Part shown: positions 28,891 through 38,450 of the stretch, one piece after another
Layout: each line of letters opens with the position of its first letter
How positions within the stretch are numbered: position 1 is the stretch's first letter
DNA from: Liquorilactobacillus capillatus DSM 19910
GTDB lineage: Bacteria; Bacillota; Bacilli; Lactobacillales; Lactobacillaceae
Assembly (NCBI RefSeq): GCF_001434915.1
Contig: NZ_AZEF01000020.1
Location: 1-64,000, forward strand
Direction: 5' to 3'
DNA: 64,000 bases
Notes under the pieces: generated by a model
Databases searched by the model: none
Seen by the model: the letters and a program-made list of their open reading frames with translations, nothing else
What the model was told of the DNA's origin: nothing
Translations under genes and position numbers: made by a program

Positions 28891-29475
28891 TTAGGAAAAT
28901 GAGGGCAGCGAATCTTCAAATTCAGTGATTTTATCAGAGTAGTTCAAAGTGATATCGATATCATCAGTACCATTGATGAACTTTTGTTTCCAAGTTGAAT
29001 CAATGGCAAAGTGATATTTTTCATCTTGGCATTCTACAAATTGTTGTGGTAAATTGACCGTTATCGTCTCTTTTGACGAGATAGAAGCCATTTTTTTACG
29101 AGCTTCAAGAGGTAGGATGATTGGAAGAACACCATTTTTAGTACAGTTCATAAAAAAAATATCACTATAACTGCCGGCAATAATAATTTTGAATCCCCAG
29201 TCCTTCAAAGCCCATGCAGCATGTTCACGCGAAGAACCACAACCAAAATTTTCACCGCTGATCAAGATTGTTGCACCTTGTCTTTCCGGATGGTTTAAGA
29301 TGAATTTGGGATCAGGTCGACCGTCATCCAGAAAGCGCCAATCATGAAAGAGATGTTTTCCGTAACCGATCTTTAAGATATTTTTCAGAAATTGTTTTGG
29401 GATGATCTGATCTGTATCGATATTGTTATTCATTAAGGGAATTGTTGTTCCTTCATGTATGGTGATAGCTTCCAT
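28891..29475 (-). CDS. leuD: 3-isopropylmalate dehydratase small subunit
   Basis: 194 residues. Swivel domain of the aconitase superfamily with DQIIPKQFLK and FGCGSSREHAAWAL. With LeuC it isomerises 2-isopropylmalate to 3-isopropylmalate. It directly follows leuC without a gap. Confidence 0.97.
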   Translation of the reverse strand: MEAITIHEGTTIPLMNNNIDTDQIIPKQFLKNILKIGYGKHLFHDWRFLDDGRPDPKFILNHPERQGATILISGENFGCGSSREHAAWALKDWGFKIIIAGSYSDIFFMNCTKNGVLPIILPLEARKKMASISSKETITVNLPQQFVECQDEKYHFAIDSTWKQKFINGTDDIDITLNYSDKITEFEDSLPSFS

Positions 29476-30852
29476 TTAAATTACCTCTTTCTGTCTAATA
29501 TCAATGAAATGTCCGTGAATACCGGCAGCTGCGACCATTGCTGGACTTGCTAAATGTGTGCGGGCATCTTTCCCTTGACGTCCTTCAAAGTTTCGATTAG
29601 TTGTTGAGGCACAATGAATGCCAGCGGGAATTTTGTCAGGGTTCATGGCCAAACACGCGGAACAGCCAGGATCACGCCATTCACAGCCAGCTTCTTTGAA
29701 AATTTTGTCAAGGCCAAGTTTTTCAGCCTCATTTTTTACGGTTCTTGAACCTGGAACGATCCAGGCTGTTACGTTTTTAGCGAGATGATGGCCCTTCAAG
29801 ACACGTGCAGCTTCTTGTAAATCAGCTAAGCGTCCATTAGTACAAGATCCGATAAAGATCCATTGAATCGGGATCGCACTTGCTGCCATATGAGGTTTAA
29901 GATCCATGTAGTCATAGGCACGTTGAAAATTCATGTCTGCAATGTCAGGTAATTTGCTAGAGATAGGCACAGACATCGAAGGGTTGGTGCCCCAAGAAAT
30001 ATAAGGGGCTAGATTGCTAACATCAAACTCTAAGACTTTGTCATAATCAGCGGGGCTGTCGGTATAAAATTGTTGCCAATATTTTATAGCTTCTTCCATT
30101 TTTTTAGGGGCATACTTGCGGCCCTTAATGTATTCAAAAGTAGTTTGATCAGGTTTCATCATGCCCATTTTTGCTCCGCCTTCAATCGCCATATTACAGA
30201 TAGACATTCGATTTTCCATCGAGAGACGGTCAACGGTGTCTCCATAAAATTCAAGAGCGTAGCCTGTACCAAAATCAACACCGTAGGTTGCGATCAATGC
30301 CATAATAATATCTTTAGCGGAAACTCCAGCTTGTAGTTTGCCATGCAAGTGAATACCCATTGTTTTTGGCTTTAATTGCCAGATCGACTGAGTAGCTAAG
30401 ACATGTTCAACTTCTGATGTACCAATTCCAAAAGCAATTGAGCCAAAAGCACCGTGGGTCGCCGTATGTGAGTCACCACAGACAACAGTTTGACCGGGTT
30501 GGGTCAAGCCTAATTGCGGACCGATAACGTGAACGATGCCTTGATCTGCAGATCCTATTTCTGCCAAGCGGATCCCAAATTCGTCACAATTTGTTTTGAG
30601 TGTTTCAATCTGCTTAAGTGAAATGGTGTCTTGGATATTGAAGATATCCTTAGTAGGAACGTTATGATCCATCGTTGCAAAAGTTCTTTCAGGGCGTCGA
30701 ACGCGACGGTGGTTCACGCGCAACCCTTCAAATGCTTGGGGAGATGTAACCTCGTGAACTAAGTGCAAGTCAATATAAATCAATTGCGGTTCTCCAGGCT
30801 TACCCGTGATAACATGTTTCTCCCAGAGTTTATCAAATAATGTCTTTCCCAT
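29476..30852 (-). CDS. leuC: 3-isopropylmalate dehydratase large subunit
   Basis: About 458 residues. It holds the 4Fe-4S cluster: [10 protein letters not shown] and [10 protein letters not shown] carry the three cysteines. I favour the ATG at 30852, eight bases after AAAGGA, over the ATG at 30861 that overlaps the leuB stop. The intact cluster ligands show that this organism does assemble Fe-S proteins. Confidence 0.96.
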   Translation of the reverse strand: MGKTLFDKLWEKHVITGKPGEPQLIYIDLHLVHEVTSPQAFEGLRVNHRRVRRPERTFATMDHNVPTKDIFNIQDTISLKQIETLKTNCDEFGIRLAEIGSADQGIVHVIGPQLGLTQPGQTVVCGDSHTATHGAFGSIAFGIGTSEVEHVLATQSIWQLKPKTMGIHLHGKLQAGVSAKDIIMALIATYGVDFGTGYALEFYGDTVDRLSMENRMSICNMAIEGGAKMGMMKPDQTTFEYIKGRKYAPKKMEEAIKYWQQFYTDSPADYDKVLEFDVSNLAPYISWGTNPSMSVPISSKLPDIADMNFQRAYDYMDLKPHMAASAIPIQWIFIGSCTNGRLADLQEAARVLKGHHLAKNVTAWIVPGSRTVKNEAEKLGLDKIFKEAGCEWRDPGCSACLAMNPDKIPAGIHCASTTNRNFEGRQGKDARTHLASPAMVAAAGIHGHFIDIRQKEVI

Positions 30853-30857
30853 TTTGT

Positions 30858-31907
30858 TCATCCTTTCAGGTTCTTCACAATATTAGCTGTAACTTCTTGT
30901 GTTGTGGCAGTTCCACCCAGATCAGGCGTGATTATTTTGTCTTCAATTGTTTTTTGGACAGCGGCTGCTATTTTGTCGGCAAGGAGAGTTTCATTAAATG
31001 ATTCACGCAGCATCATTTCAATGCTTTGAATCATTGAGATTGGATCTGCGATCCCTTTACCAGCGATGTCTGGTGCAGATCCGTGAATCGGTTCATAAAG
31101 ATTGGGGCCATCTGTTCCAGCACTCATGGATGGAATTGTGCCTAAAGATCCTGTCAGAACCGAAGCTTCGTCACTCAAGATATCACCAAATAGATTAGCA
31201 GTGATTATGACATCAAAGGCTGTCGGTTGTGTGATGATTTTCATTGCTGCGGCATCGACATAGTTGTAATCAACTGTCACTTCAGGATAGCTTTTTTTGA
31301 ATTCTTCAGTGACTTGACGCCAAAGCTTTGAAGTAGCCAGAACATTTGCTTTATCAACGATAGTGACGTGTTTGCGGCGATGCATGCTCATCTCAAAGCC
31401 AATTTTTAAAATACGCTTGACTTCCTGTGCAGTGTAAGTCGTTGTATCTAGTGCTTTTTCTTCATTTTGCTCGCGCGGTGTTCCAAAATAAATACCGCTG
31501 GTCAACTCGCGGACGATAACAAAATCTGTTTCGTTAAGAATCTCTTGTTTCACAGGGGAGAAATGAGATAGGTTAGGGTCAACTTTAGTTGGGCGAATGT
31601 TTGAGAAAAGTCCTAATGCATTCCTGATTTCTAAAAGCCCCTTTTCAGGCCGCTTTTTGGCAGTATCCCATTTAGGACCGCCAATCGCACTCAGTAAGAT
31701 TGCATCTGCTTTTTTGCAACCAGCGATTGTTTGTTGGGGCAAAGGCTCGCTATACTGATCAATAGCTGCACCACCGAAGGGATAATCAATCGTTTCGTAT
31801 TGGAAGCTTGAGTCTTTACTTGCCGCATCCAAGACTTTTAAGCCAGCTTCCATTATTTCTGGGCCAATGTAGTCTCCACGGAGAATTGCAATTACTTTCT
31901 TAGACAT
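30858..31907 (-). CDS. leuB: 3-isopropylmalate dehydrogenase
   Basis: 349 residues. It oxidatively decarboxylates 3-isopropylmalate with [14 protein letters not shown] and [25 protein letters not shown]-type segments are present (given in parts). The usual N-terminal GDGIGPE reads GDYIGPE, a change at a normally conserved glycine. It lies between leuA (26 bases upstream) and leuC (4-base overlap with the longer start). Confidence 0.95.
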   Translation of the reverse strand: MSKKVIAILRGDYIGPEIMEAGLKVLDAASKDSSFQYETIDYPFGGAAIDQYSEPLPQQTIAGCKKADAILLSAIGGPKWDTAKKRPEKGLLEIRNALGLFSNIRPTKVDPNLSHFSPVKQEILNETDFVIVRELTSGIYFGTPREQNEEKALDTTTYTAQEVKRILKIGFEMSMHRRKHVTIVDKANVLATSKLWRQVTEEFKKSYPEVTVDYNYVDAAAMKIITQPTAFDVIITANLFGDILSDEASVLTGSLGTIPSMSAGTDGPNLYEPIHGSAPDIAGKGIADPISMIQSIEMMLRESFNETLLADKIAAAVQKTIEDKIITPDLGGTATTQEVTANIVKNLKG

Positions 31908-31933
31908 TACTGCACACCTTTCTTGGTAAAAAA

Positions 31934-33094
31934 TTATTGTGCTACTTTACTTTTTTGCATAATTTTGATCAAATCTTCATCGGAAACCAGCTGTTGATTG
32001 TCAGCAACCGACTTAAAAATAGGAAAAATACGCCGCATATCCTCTTTAGAGACCTGATACCCCATGTCACTTAATTTAACCGCCACAGCGTGAGACCCAG
32101 ATAATTTTCCTAACGGAATTGATGCATGATCTATGCCAACAGTTTGTGGTGTCAAAATTTCATAAGTCGCATGATTTTTTAAAAAACCATCTTGATGAAT
32201 GCCAGATTCGTGTGAATAGGCATTTGAACCAGTAACAGCTTTATTGCTTGGAATAGGCATTTTAGTTTTTTCACTGACCATTGTGGCTGTTTTGAATGTC
32301 TGCTTAAGATCAATGTTGTTTTCGGCTTTGTAGTAGTCCTTGCGGACATGCATTGCAGCAGCAACTTCTTCTAAAGCAGTGTTTCCAGCACGTTCACCAA
32401 TACCATTGATAGTTCCTTCTATTCTTGTTGCGCCGTGTTGAATAGATGCTAAGGCATTTGCTGTTGCCATACCTAAGTCATTGTGGCAGTGGACAGAGAA
32501 AATAACATCATCGAATTCAGGGATGTTTGCGCGCATATAGTCAAACAAAGCGGCAAATTCGTGGGGATTAGTGTAACCAGTCGTATCAGGTATGTTGATA
32601 ACAGTTGCTCCAGCATGTATAGCTGTTCTAATTGCCTTGACTAAGAAATCCCATTCAGTTCTAGTTGCATCTTCTGGTGAAAATTCAACATTAGTGAAGC
32701 TTTTTTTAGCATAGCTGACAAAATGATGAATTGCTTCAAGTACTTCTTCTTGAGTCATATGCAATTTTGCTTCGCGGTGGATCGGACTTGTTGCGATGAA
32801 AACATGTATTTGCCCTGTAGGAGCATCCTTTAAGGCAGCTGTAACTGCATCAATATCTTTTTTTACACAACGTGCCAAGCCGATAACATTTGTTTTGGTA
32901 ATTTCTTTACCAATACGTTCAACTGCTTCAAAGTCATTTTTAGAAGCAACGGGGAAACCTGCTTCGATTACATCGACGCCCCAACTTTCAAATTGCTGAG
33001 CCAATTCGATTTTGTCTTCAATTGAAAAGTTAACACCAATAGTTTGTTCACCATCTCGTAATGTAGTATCGAAAAATTGAATTTTTTTTGTCAT
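31934..33094 (-). CDS. leuA: 2-isopropylmalate synthase, short form without regulatory domain
   Basis: 386 residues, against about 510 for usual LeuA. The catalytic TIM barrel is complete ([11 protein letters not shown] with R13 and D14; [20 protein letters not shown]) and the linker SGIHQDG follows, but the protein ends soon after, without the C-terminal leucine-binding domain. leuB begins 26 bases on, so no displaced remnant exists. It condenses acetyl-CoA with 2-oxoisovalerate. Loss of allosteric feedback is likely. Start ATG has GGGAGG upstream. Confidence 0.93.
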   Translation of the reverse strand: MTKKIQFFDTTLRDGEQTIGVNFSIEDKIELAQQFESWGVDVIEAGFPVASKNDFEAVERIGKEITKTNVIGLARCVKKDIDAVTAALKDAPTGQIHVFIATSPIHREAKLHMTQEEVLEAIHHFVSYAKKSFTNVEFSPEDATRTEWDFLVKAIRTAIHAGATVINIPDTTGYTNPHEFAALFDYMRANIPEFDDVIFSVHCHNDLGMATANALASIQHGATRIEGTINGIGERAGNTALEEVAAAMHVRKDYYKAENNIDLKQTFKTATMVSEKTKMPIPSNKAVTGSNAYSHESGIHQDGFLKNHATYEILTPQTVGIDHASIPLGKLSGSHAVAVKLSDMGYQVSKEDMRRIFPIFKSVADNQQLVSDEDLIKIMQKSKVAQ

Positions 33095-33133
33095 AAAATA
33101 ACCTCCCAGTAAGTTGTATGTGATGTTTGAATA

Positions 33134-33168
33134 TAAAAAAGCGCCTCATTCATTAAGAATGAGACGCT
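33134..33168 (-). terminator. Attenuator terminator of the leu operon
   Basis: On the minus strand GCGTCTCATTC / GAATGAGGCGC with a run of six T, about 40 bases before leuA. It is the regulated terminator downstream of the leader peptide. Confidence 0.88.
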
Positions 33169-33210
33169 AACCATTTTTTGGTTCGAGCCCCATTCCCGTA
33201 ACGCTAAACA

Positions 33211-33236
33211 GGACTCGACATTTTTTGTCAGAGTCC
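33211..33236 (-). promoter_or_regulatory. Alternative hairpin in the leu leader
   Basis: GGACTC-TGACA and TGTC-GAGTCC pair here. The GAGGACTC element can instead pair with GAGTCCTC at the leader peptide's ribosome binding site (33296-33303), so two exclusive folds exist, as expected of an attenuator. Confidence 0.6.
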
Positions 33237-33240
33237 TCCG

Positions 33241-33294
33241 TTATAGTAGTAGGGCGAATTCAATTGTTGTAGTTGTATTGTATTCGTAAACCAT
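33241..33294 (-). CDS. Leucine leader peptide
   Basis: 17 residues, MVYEYNTTTTIEFALLL, started by an ATG with AAAGGAG upstream and ended by TAA. It finishes with three consecutive Leu codons, all CTA. A stalled ribosome on these codons when leucyl-tRNA is short should prevent the terminator at 33134. It sits between the leu promoter and leuA. Confidence 0.88.
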   Translation of the reverse strand: MVYEYNTTTTIEFALLL

Positions 33295-33324
33295 CTCGAG
33301 GACTCCTTTCTTTATTTGATTACC

Positions 33325-33353
33325 AATCTAACTTATTTTTAATTCCATGTCAA
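33325..33353 (-). promoter_or_regulatory. Promoter of the leu operon
   Basis: Minus strand TTGACA (33353-33348) and TAGATT (33330-33325) with a 17-base spacer; the leader peptide ATG is about 30 bases downstream. Confidence 0.8.
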
Positions 33354-33525
33354 TCATTTTTTTAGAATTATTTCATTTTTGACCATTATTATTATTTTAA
33401 TAATTAAAATTAACGTTTTTCAAAGCTGGTTAAGTATAAAAAACTTAAATACGCTTTTAAATATTTACAAACGCTTACAAAGATGATAGAATTTATTAAG
33501 AAATATTTCTTTGATCTCCGTGTTG
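33354..33525. other. Intergenic region between leu and nagB promoters
   Basis: Very AT-rich. The only feature I note is ACAAACGCTTACAA at about 33466-33479, which resembles a catabolite-response element (cre) with two mismatches and could give CcpA control of nagB. Confidence 0.35.
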
Positions 33526-33592
33526 AAGTATACAAGAACGAGTCTTTTTACTTGTATACTTGGTATAGTCCATTTACAATAGGGCTATACCA
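33526..33592 (+). promoter_or_regulatory. nagB promoter with two inverted-repeat operators
   Basis: AAGTATACAAG (33526-33536) and CTTGTATACTT (33551-33561) are perfect inverted copies. TGGTATAG (33561-33568) and CTATACCA (33585-33592) are a second pair, and TTGGTATAG matches the core of NagR/YvoA (GntR family) sites. A TACAAT -10 at 33575-33580 with TTGTAT 17 bases upstream lies between them, so a bound repressor would cover the promoter. Confidence 0.6.
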
Positions 33593-33609
33593 TTAAATGG
33601 AGGCACAAT

Positions 33610-34323
33610 ATGATGAAAATTATTATTGTTAAGGATGAGAAACAGGGCGGACAAACCGCCTACACATTTTTTGAAAATGAACTAGCTAAGAAGTCTAATG
33701 TGGCTTTTGGATTAGCGACAGGAAGTACGCCGCTTAGTACTTATAGAGCAATCGTAGCTAGTGATTTGGATTTTTCTAACAGTGTATCTGTTAATCTGGA
33801 TGAATATGTTGGTCTAGCTACAGACCACCCGCAAAGCTATAACTACTATATGCAGAAGAATTTATTCCAGTTTAAGCCGTTTAAACATTCATACTTACCC
33901 AATGGACAAGCTGTAGATGAACAGAGTGAGATTGCACGTTATGATGCGCTTCTTGCCGAACATCCACTTGATCTTCAGTTGTTGGGAATAGGTCGGAATG
34001 GTCATATTGGTTTTAATGAACCTGGGACATCATTTACTTTAAAAACGCATAAAGTAGAACTTATGGCATCAACGATTGATGCTAACGCTCGCTTCTTTAA
34101 GAATAAAGATGAAGTTCCACGCTATGCTTATTCAATGGGGATAGGTTCAATCTTGAAGTCTAAGAAGATTATTTTAGAAGCTTTTGGAGCGGCTAAAGCA
34201 CAAGCTGTGAAAGATATGCTTGAAGGACCAGTTTCAGAACAGTGTCCGGCTAGTGTCTTGCAGAAGCATCCTGATGTAACAGTTATTTTAGATGAAGCAG
34301 CAGCAGAAAAATTAAATAAGTGA
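33610..34323 (+). CDS. nagB: Glucosamine-6-phosphate deaminase
   Basis: 237 residues, the short Gram-positive form. [35 protein letters not shown] are family signatures with the active-site Asp, Glu and His. It converts GlcN6P to Fru6P and ammonia, so amino sugars can feed glycolysis. ATG ATG begins the frame, 6 bases after GGAGG. Monocistronic, with operators at its promoter. Confidence 0.96.
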   Translation: MMKIIIVKDEKQGGQTAYTFFENELAKKSNVAFGLATGSTPLSTYRAIVASDLDFSNSVSVNLDEYVGLATDHPQSYNYYMQKNLFQFKPFKHSYLPNGQAVDEQSEIARYDALLAEHPLDLQLLGIGRNGHIGFNEPGTSFTLKTHKVELMASTIDANARFFKNKDEVPRYAYSMGIGSILKSKKIILEAFGAAKAQAVKDMLEGPVSEQCPASVLQKHPDVTVILDEAAAEKLNK

Positions 34324-34351
34324 CTAACTAGATGAAAATCTAATAAATCTT

Positions 34352-34467
34352 TAATATGGGCTAAAAGCCAGTAGCTTGTGTTCGAACAAAAAATAAAAGG
34401 AATAATGCATTCTCCAAACCCCTTTGAACGTTCAAGCATAAGTATACTGCCTTTTGGCCCATATTAT
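34352..34467. repeat. Long imperfect inverted repeat between convergent genes
   Basis: TAATATGGGCTAAAAG and CTTTTGGCCCATATTA (one G-U pair) bound a 116-base element, with further inner pairing (AGTA, GCTTG / CAAGC, GTTCGAA / TTCAA). It lies exactly between the nagB and lysR stops. There is no T run at either end, so it is not a standard terminator. It could be a small non-autonomous element or a long 3' stem. Confidence 0.55.
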
Positions 34468-34480
34468 TAATTAATTAATT

Positions 34481-35377
34481 TTAGGAAAGCGGAAAAGTAC
34501 TCAATGTTTGGGTTAGAGTTTTAATAATTTTTTTCTGGGTTGGAGATAATAGCTGTGACTGCCGAAAAACCAGTGAAATCAGAAATTCAGGTTGAAAAGG
34601 GTCAGTTAGTTCCAAGCTGATTAAATTATCCTGTGGAATAATAGCTGTCTCAGTTAGAAAACTAATTCCAATATTTTCATGAACCATTTTTTTAAGTAAG
34701 GTGATGTCCCCTGTTTTATAGATAATCTTGGGATCAATGGATGAAACTTTATTTAATGCTCCAAAGGCGGTCGGATGAACGAAATCTTCGGTCTGCATAA
34801 TGAATTTTTCGTCACGGAGGTCCTGCAACGAGATCTTTTGAAAAGAAGCCAAGTGAGACTGAGGACTGACGATTATTTTAAAGTGATGTTTAGCTAAAAG
34901 AGTCGCACTTAAGGCAGTATTGTTGAGTGAATGAGTGGAACCAAGCAGGGCGAGGTCAAGTTTGCCACTCTCAAGAGCTGCTAACAATTCACCAGATCCT
35001 GTTTCAGTCACGGACAGCTGAGTGAGTAAGTCGACTTGTGCTAGTCGAGAAGCTGCTCGGGGGAAAAAGTAATTACCGATAATTGGTGGTAAACCAAAAC
35101 GGATCTGCTCTTTGTGCAAAGCGATCATATCAAAATTAGTTAAGGTAACCTCATTCAAGATACGGTTAGCATGTTTTAAAAGCTGTTCACCACTGGCTGT
35201 GATCAAGAGTGATTGATGAGACTGGTCGCGCTGGATCAAGGTTGTTTCAAATTCATCTTCTAGACGTTTAATAGCCATTGTAATTGTCGGTTGACTGACG
35301 GAAAAATAATCTGCAACGGCGGTGAAGTTTTTTAATGATACTAATTTAGAAAAGTAGGTTAAATCGTGAATCTTCAT
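34481..35377 (-). CDS. LysR family transcriptional regulator
   Basis: 298 residues from the ATG at 35377 with AGGAGG 6 bases upstream. The first 60 residues are the winged helix (MKIHDLTYFSKLVSLKNF; SVSQPTITMAIKRLE) and the rest is a type 2 periplasmic-binding-like effector domain. It is divergent from the malic enzyme and AEC permease genes, so it probably controls malate use, like MleR-type regulators. Confidence 0.9.
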   Translation of the reverse strand: MKIHDLTYFSKLVSLKNFTAVADYFSVSQPTITMAIKRLEDEFETTLIQRDQSHQSLLITASGEQLLKHANRILNEVTLTNFDMIALHKEQIRFGLPPIIGNYFFPRAASRLAQVDLLTQLSVTETGSGELLAALESGKLDLALLGSTHSLNNTALSATLLAKHHFKIIVSPQSHLASFQKISLQDLRDEKFIMQTEDFVHPTAFGALNKVSSIDPKIIYKTGDITLLKKMVHENIGISFLTETAIIPQDNLISLELTDPFQPEFLISLVFRQSQLLSPTQKKIIKTLTQTLSTFPLS

Positions 35378-35425
35378 AGAGTTCCTCCTGAGGGCAGTGA
35401 GAATAAATGATACTAAAATAAAGAT

Positions 35426-35461
35426 GCATACCGGAAAAATCAAGTCCGGTATGCTTTTTTT
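35426..35461 (+). terminator. Terminator-like hairpin between lysR and malic enzyme
   Basis: GCATACCGGA / TCCGGTATGC, a 10-pair perfect stem, with a run of seven T on the plus strand. No plus-strand gene ends here. It could end an antisense or small transcript, or insulate the malic enzyme promoter. Confidence 0.65.
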
Positions 35462-35501
35462 GTTGCTTAAATAATTAGCTGATAACTCATATAAATTTAT
35501 T

Positions 35502-35530
35502 TTATCATAACTACTGAATTTGACTATAGT
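35502..35530 (+). promoter_or_regulatory. Likely promoter of the malic enzyme operon
   Basis: TTATCA and TATAGT are 17 bases apart, downstream of the terminator-like hairpin. The -35 is poor, which would suit an activated LysR-type promoter. Confidence 0.45.
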
Positions 35531-35590
35531 TTTTCAAGGATGCTATGCTTTCCCGGCAATTACTTAAGCAAAGAGAAGGAGATTTTTTTG

Positions 35591-37234
35591 ATGGAAGAAA
35601 AAGCACAACAGGTTTTAAATAATCCATTTCTAAATAAGGGAACAGCTTTTACCCAAGAGGAACGACAACAGTTAGGTTTAGTTGGACTATTGCCACCACA
35701 TGTTCAAACACTTGATGAACAAGTTAAGCAAAATTATGCACAATATTTGAGTAAACCATCAATGTTAGCCAAACGTCAGTTCTTAATGACGATTTTTAAT
35801 GAGAATCGTATTTTATTTTATAAACTTTTTAGTCAGCATATTGCTGAATTTATGCCGGTTGTATATGACCCAACAATTGCTGATACGATTGAAAATTACA
35901 GTGCACTTTTTGTTGATCCGCAAAACGCGGCTTTTCTATCAATTGACGATCCAACATCAGTAGCTGAAACTTTAAAGAATGCAGCTGGTGGACGGAAAAT
36001 CAAACTGATCGTTGTAACAGATGCTGAGGGCATTCTGGGAATTGGTGATTGGGGAACACAAGGTGTTGATATTTCAGTCGGTAAATTAATGGTTTATACA
36101 GCAGCAGCGGGTATTGATCCCAGTTCCGTTTTACCGGTCGTTTTAGATGTTGGAACTAACCGTCAGAGCTTGTTGGATGACCCATTATATTTAGGGAACC
36201 AACATAAACGAGTTCAAGGTGATAAATACTACGCTTTTGTTGATCAGTTTGTTCAAACAGCTGAAGAACTTTTTCCAGATTTATATTTACATTTTGAGGA
36301 TTTTGGTCGTAGCAATGCAGCCAATCTTTTGAACAAGTATAAGGAAAAGTTTGTAACCTTTAATGATGATATTCAAGGAACAGGGATTATTGTTCTAGCA
36401 GGTTTGTTGGGCGCCTTAAATATTTCCGGTGAAGACTTTACTGATCAAGTCTATATGAGCTTTGGTGCAGGAACAGCTGGAGCAGGAATTACTCAACGAA
36501 TATATGAGGAAATGTTGCAACAGGGTTTATCTGAAGAAGAAGCACGCAAGCATTTTTATATGGTCGATAAGCAAGGCTTATTATTTGATGATGACCCAAC
36601 TTTAACACCAGAGCAAAAGCCTTTTGCGCGTAAACGGGCTGAATTTGCACATACAGATAAATTAACGACCTTAGCTGCAGCAGTTAAAGCAGTTCACCCA
36701 ACGATTTTGGTTGGAACTTCAACACAACCAGGAACTTTCACAGAAGAGGTTGTTAAGGAAATGGCGGCACATACTGAGCGGCCGATTATTTTCCCACTGT
36801 CTAATCCAACTAAGCTGGCAGAAGCTACGGCGGAGGATTTGTTGAAATGGACTGCTGGTAAAGCTTTAGTTGCTACCGGAATACCGGCTGAACCGGTAGA
36901 ACTGGATGGTGTGACGTATGAGATAGGTCAGGCCAATAATGCACTTGTTTATCCAGGGCTAGGTTTAGGAACAATAGCGGCAGCAGCCCGTGTTTTGAAT
37001 GATGAAATGATCAGCAAGGCAGCGCATTCCTTAGGGGGAATCGTTGATGCAACTCAACCTGGGGCAGCTGTATTACCACCAGTAACTAAGCTAGATGTTT
37101 TTTCTGAGACAGTAGCTGAAGCAGTTGCTCAAAGTGCTGTGGATCAAAACTTGAACAAAAAAGAAATTAAGGATGTTAAGGCAGCTGTTACAGCCTTGAA
37201 GTGGATTCCTGAATATAATTCATTAACAGACTAA
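35591..37234 (+). CDS. NAD-dependent malic enzyme (malate dehydrogenase, decarboxylating)
   Basis: 547 residues from the ATG at 35591 (AAGGAG upstream). It resembles the large malic enzyme and malolactic enzyme group: [31 protein letters not shown] for the dinucleotide, and [13 protein letters not shown]. These two enzymes are close relatives; one yields pyruvate and NADH, the other lactate. The LysR gene and permease fit both. I favour malic enzyme without proof. Confidence 0.85.
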   Translation: MEEKAQQVLNNPFLNKGTAFTQEERQQLGLVGLLPPHVQTLDEQVKQNYAQYLSKPSMLAKRQFLMTIFNENRILFYKLFSQHIAEFMPVVYDPTIADTIENYSALFVDPQNAAFLSIDDPTSVAETLKNAAGGRKIKLIVVTDAEGILGIGDWGTQGVDISVGKLMVYTAAAGIDPSSVLPVVLDVGTNRQSLLDDPLYLGNQHKRVQGDKYYAFVDQFVQTAEELFPDLYLHFEDFGRSNAANLLNKYKEKFVTFNDDIQGTGIIVLAGLLGALNISGEDFTDQVYMSFGAGTAGAGITQRIYEEMLQQGLSEEEARKHFYMVDKQGLLFDDDPTLTPEQKPFARKRAEFAHTDKLTTLAAAVKAVHPTILVGTSTQPGTFTEEVVKEMAAHTERPIIFPLSNPTKLAEATAEDLLKWTAGKALVATGIPAEPVELDGVTYEIGQANNALVYPGLGLGTIAAAARVLNDEMISKAAHSLGGIVDATQPGAAVLPPVTKLDVFSETVAEAVAQSAVDQNLNKKEIKDVKAAVTALKWIPEYNSLTD

Positions 37235-37250
37235 GGGGAGCGTGTTTATT

Positions 37251-38219
37251 TTGGCAGCATTTTTAACTTCATTATCCAGTGTTGGTCAAATCATTTTAGT
37301 AATTGCACTAGGGTATTTTTTAAGACGTAAAGGGAAATTTGATGACAGCTTCAAAGGTAGTATATCTTTTTTAATTATGAATATTGCTTTACCACTCTCG
37401 ATCTTTGTTTCAGTTTTAGATAATCTAACAAGAGATAAGCTGATCAGTCTCTCAAGTGGACTTGTTTATGTGTTGATTAGTTTTGTCAGTGGTTATATTA
37501 TAGCCTGGGTTTTGACAAAGGTTTTGCGTGTTAGGCCAGGACGCCGTGGAACGTTTATTAATATGTTTGTTAACGCAAATACAATTTTTGTAGGTCTACC
37601 CTTAAACTTAGCTTTGTTTGGCAATGTCAGTTTACCGTATTTCTTGATTTATTACGTGGCTAACACTGTTTCAACTTGGGCAGTAGGAGTTTTTTTCATT
37701 GCTAATGACGATCCTACTAAACAAGTAAATAGTCAGAGTGAAAGCAAGTTTAATTGGAAAAAATTATTACCAGCACCGTTGATCGGCTTTTTAGTAGCAC
37801 TTGTTTGGCTGCTGCTTGGTTTACCCTTACCCCAATTTTTCGATAAGACCTTCTCAATGGTTGGTGGAATTGTTACCCCAATGTCATTGATCTATATCGG
37901 AATTATTTTGGCAGATGCAGGCTTGAAGTCGATTCACTTTGATAAAGATACGATCTCTGCTCTGCTCGGTAGGTTCGTAGTGGCACCTGCAATTATGATA
38001 GTTATTTTAATTATCTTTAAAAACATGGGACAAACGGTTCCGAATATTGAACAAGATACATTAATTATTCAAACAGCAACACCTGGGTTAGCTGTTTTAC
38101 CGATTTTAGTTGGACAAGCACATGGTGATGTTGAATATGCAACTAATGTTGTAACGACCAGCACAGTTTTATTTGTGATTGTAGTTCCAATTTTAATGCA
38201 GATTATACGTTTTATCTAA
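37251..38219 (+). CDS. AEC family (auxin efflux carrier) permease, probable malate transporter
   Basis: About 322 residues with some ten membrane helices (VGQIILVIALGYFLRR, LSIFVSVLDNL, PISLIYIGIIL-type). AEC family members next to malolactic or malic enzyme genes carry malate. It follows the malic enzyme stop by a few bases. The start is taken as TTG at 37251, 10 bases after AAGGGGAG; GTG at 37242 is an alternative but too near that site. Confidence 0.85.
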   Translation: MAAFLTSLSSVGQIILVIALGYFLRRKGKFDDSFKGSISFLIMNIALPLSIFVSVLDNLTRDKLISLSSGLVYVLISFVSGYIIAWVLTKVLRVRPGRRGTFINMFVNANTIFVGLPLNLALFGNVSLPYFLIYYVANTVSTWAVGVFFIANDDPTKQVNSQSESKFNWKKLLPAPLIGFLVALVWLLLGLPLPQFFDKTFSMVGGIVTPMSLIYIGIILADAGLKSIHFDKDTISALLGRFVVAPAIMIVILIIFKNMGQTVPNIEQDTLIIQTATPGLAVLPILVGQAHGDVEYATNVVTTSTVLFVIVVPILMQIIRFI

Positions 38220-38270
38220 AAAGATATCTTAAATGATTCTTAACTGATCGATTTTATTAAATTAAAAAAT

Positions 38271-38312
38271 GGAGCTGTGCCAAAAGTTAAATTTTGGCAC
38301 AGCTCCTCTTTT
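38271..38312. terminator. Bidirectional terminator
   Basis: GGAGCTGTGCCAAAA / TTTTGGCACAGCTCC, 15 perfect pairs, with T runs on both strands; placed between the AEC permease and the trp operon end. Confidence 0.88.
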
Positions 38313-38331
38313 GTTCTGGATAAACGTGTTC

Positions 38332-38429
38332 CATAAGTCAAAATTCTCCGTCTAACTTCGAATTACTCATAGCAAAGTACTCACTATGTTCGTAATTTTG
38401 AGTTAGTACTCAAATTTTCCCGATTTATG
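38332..38429. repeat. Long imperfect inverted repeat downstream of trpA
   Basis: CATAAGTC / GATTTATG at the ends, then AAAATT / AATTTT, CTAAC / GTTAG, AATTAC / GTAATT and CATAG / CTATG in order toward the centre, about 98 bases in all. It is not followed by a T run and stands between trpA and the terminator at 38271. Its sequence is not similar to the element at 34352. Confidence 0.5.
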
Positions 38430-38450
38430 TACACTCTCGTTTTTTCGTTT

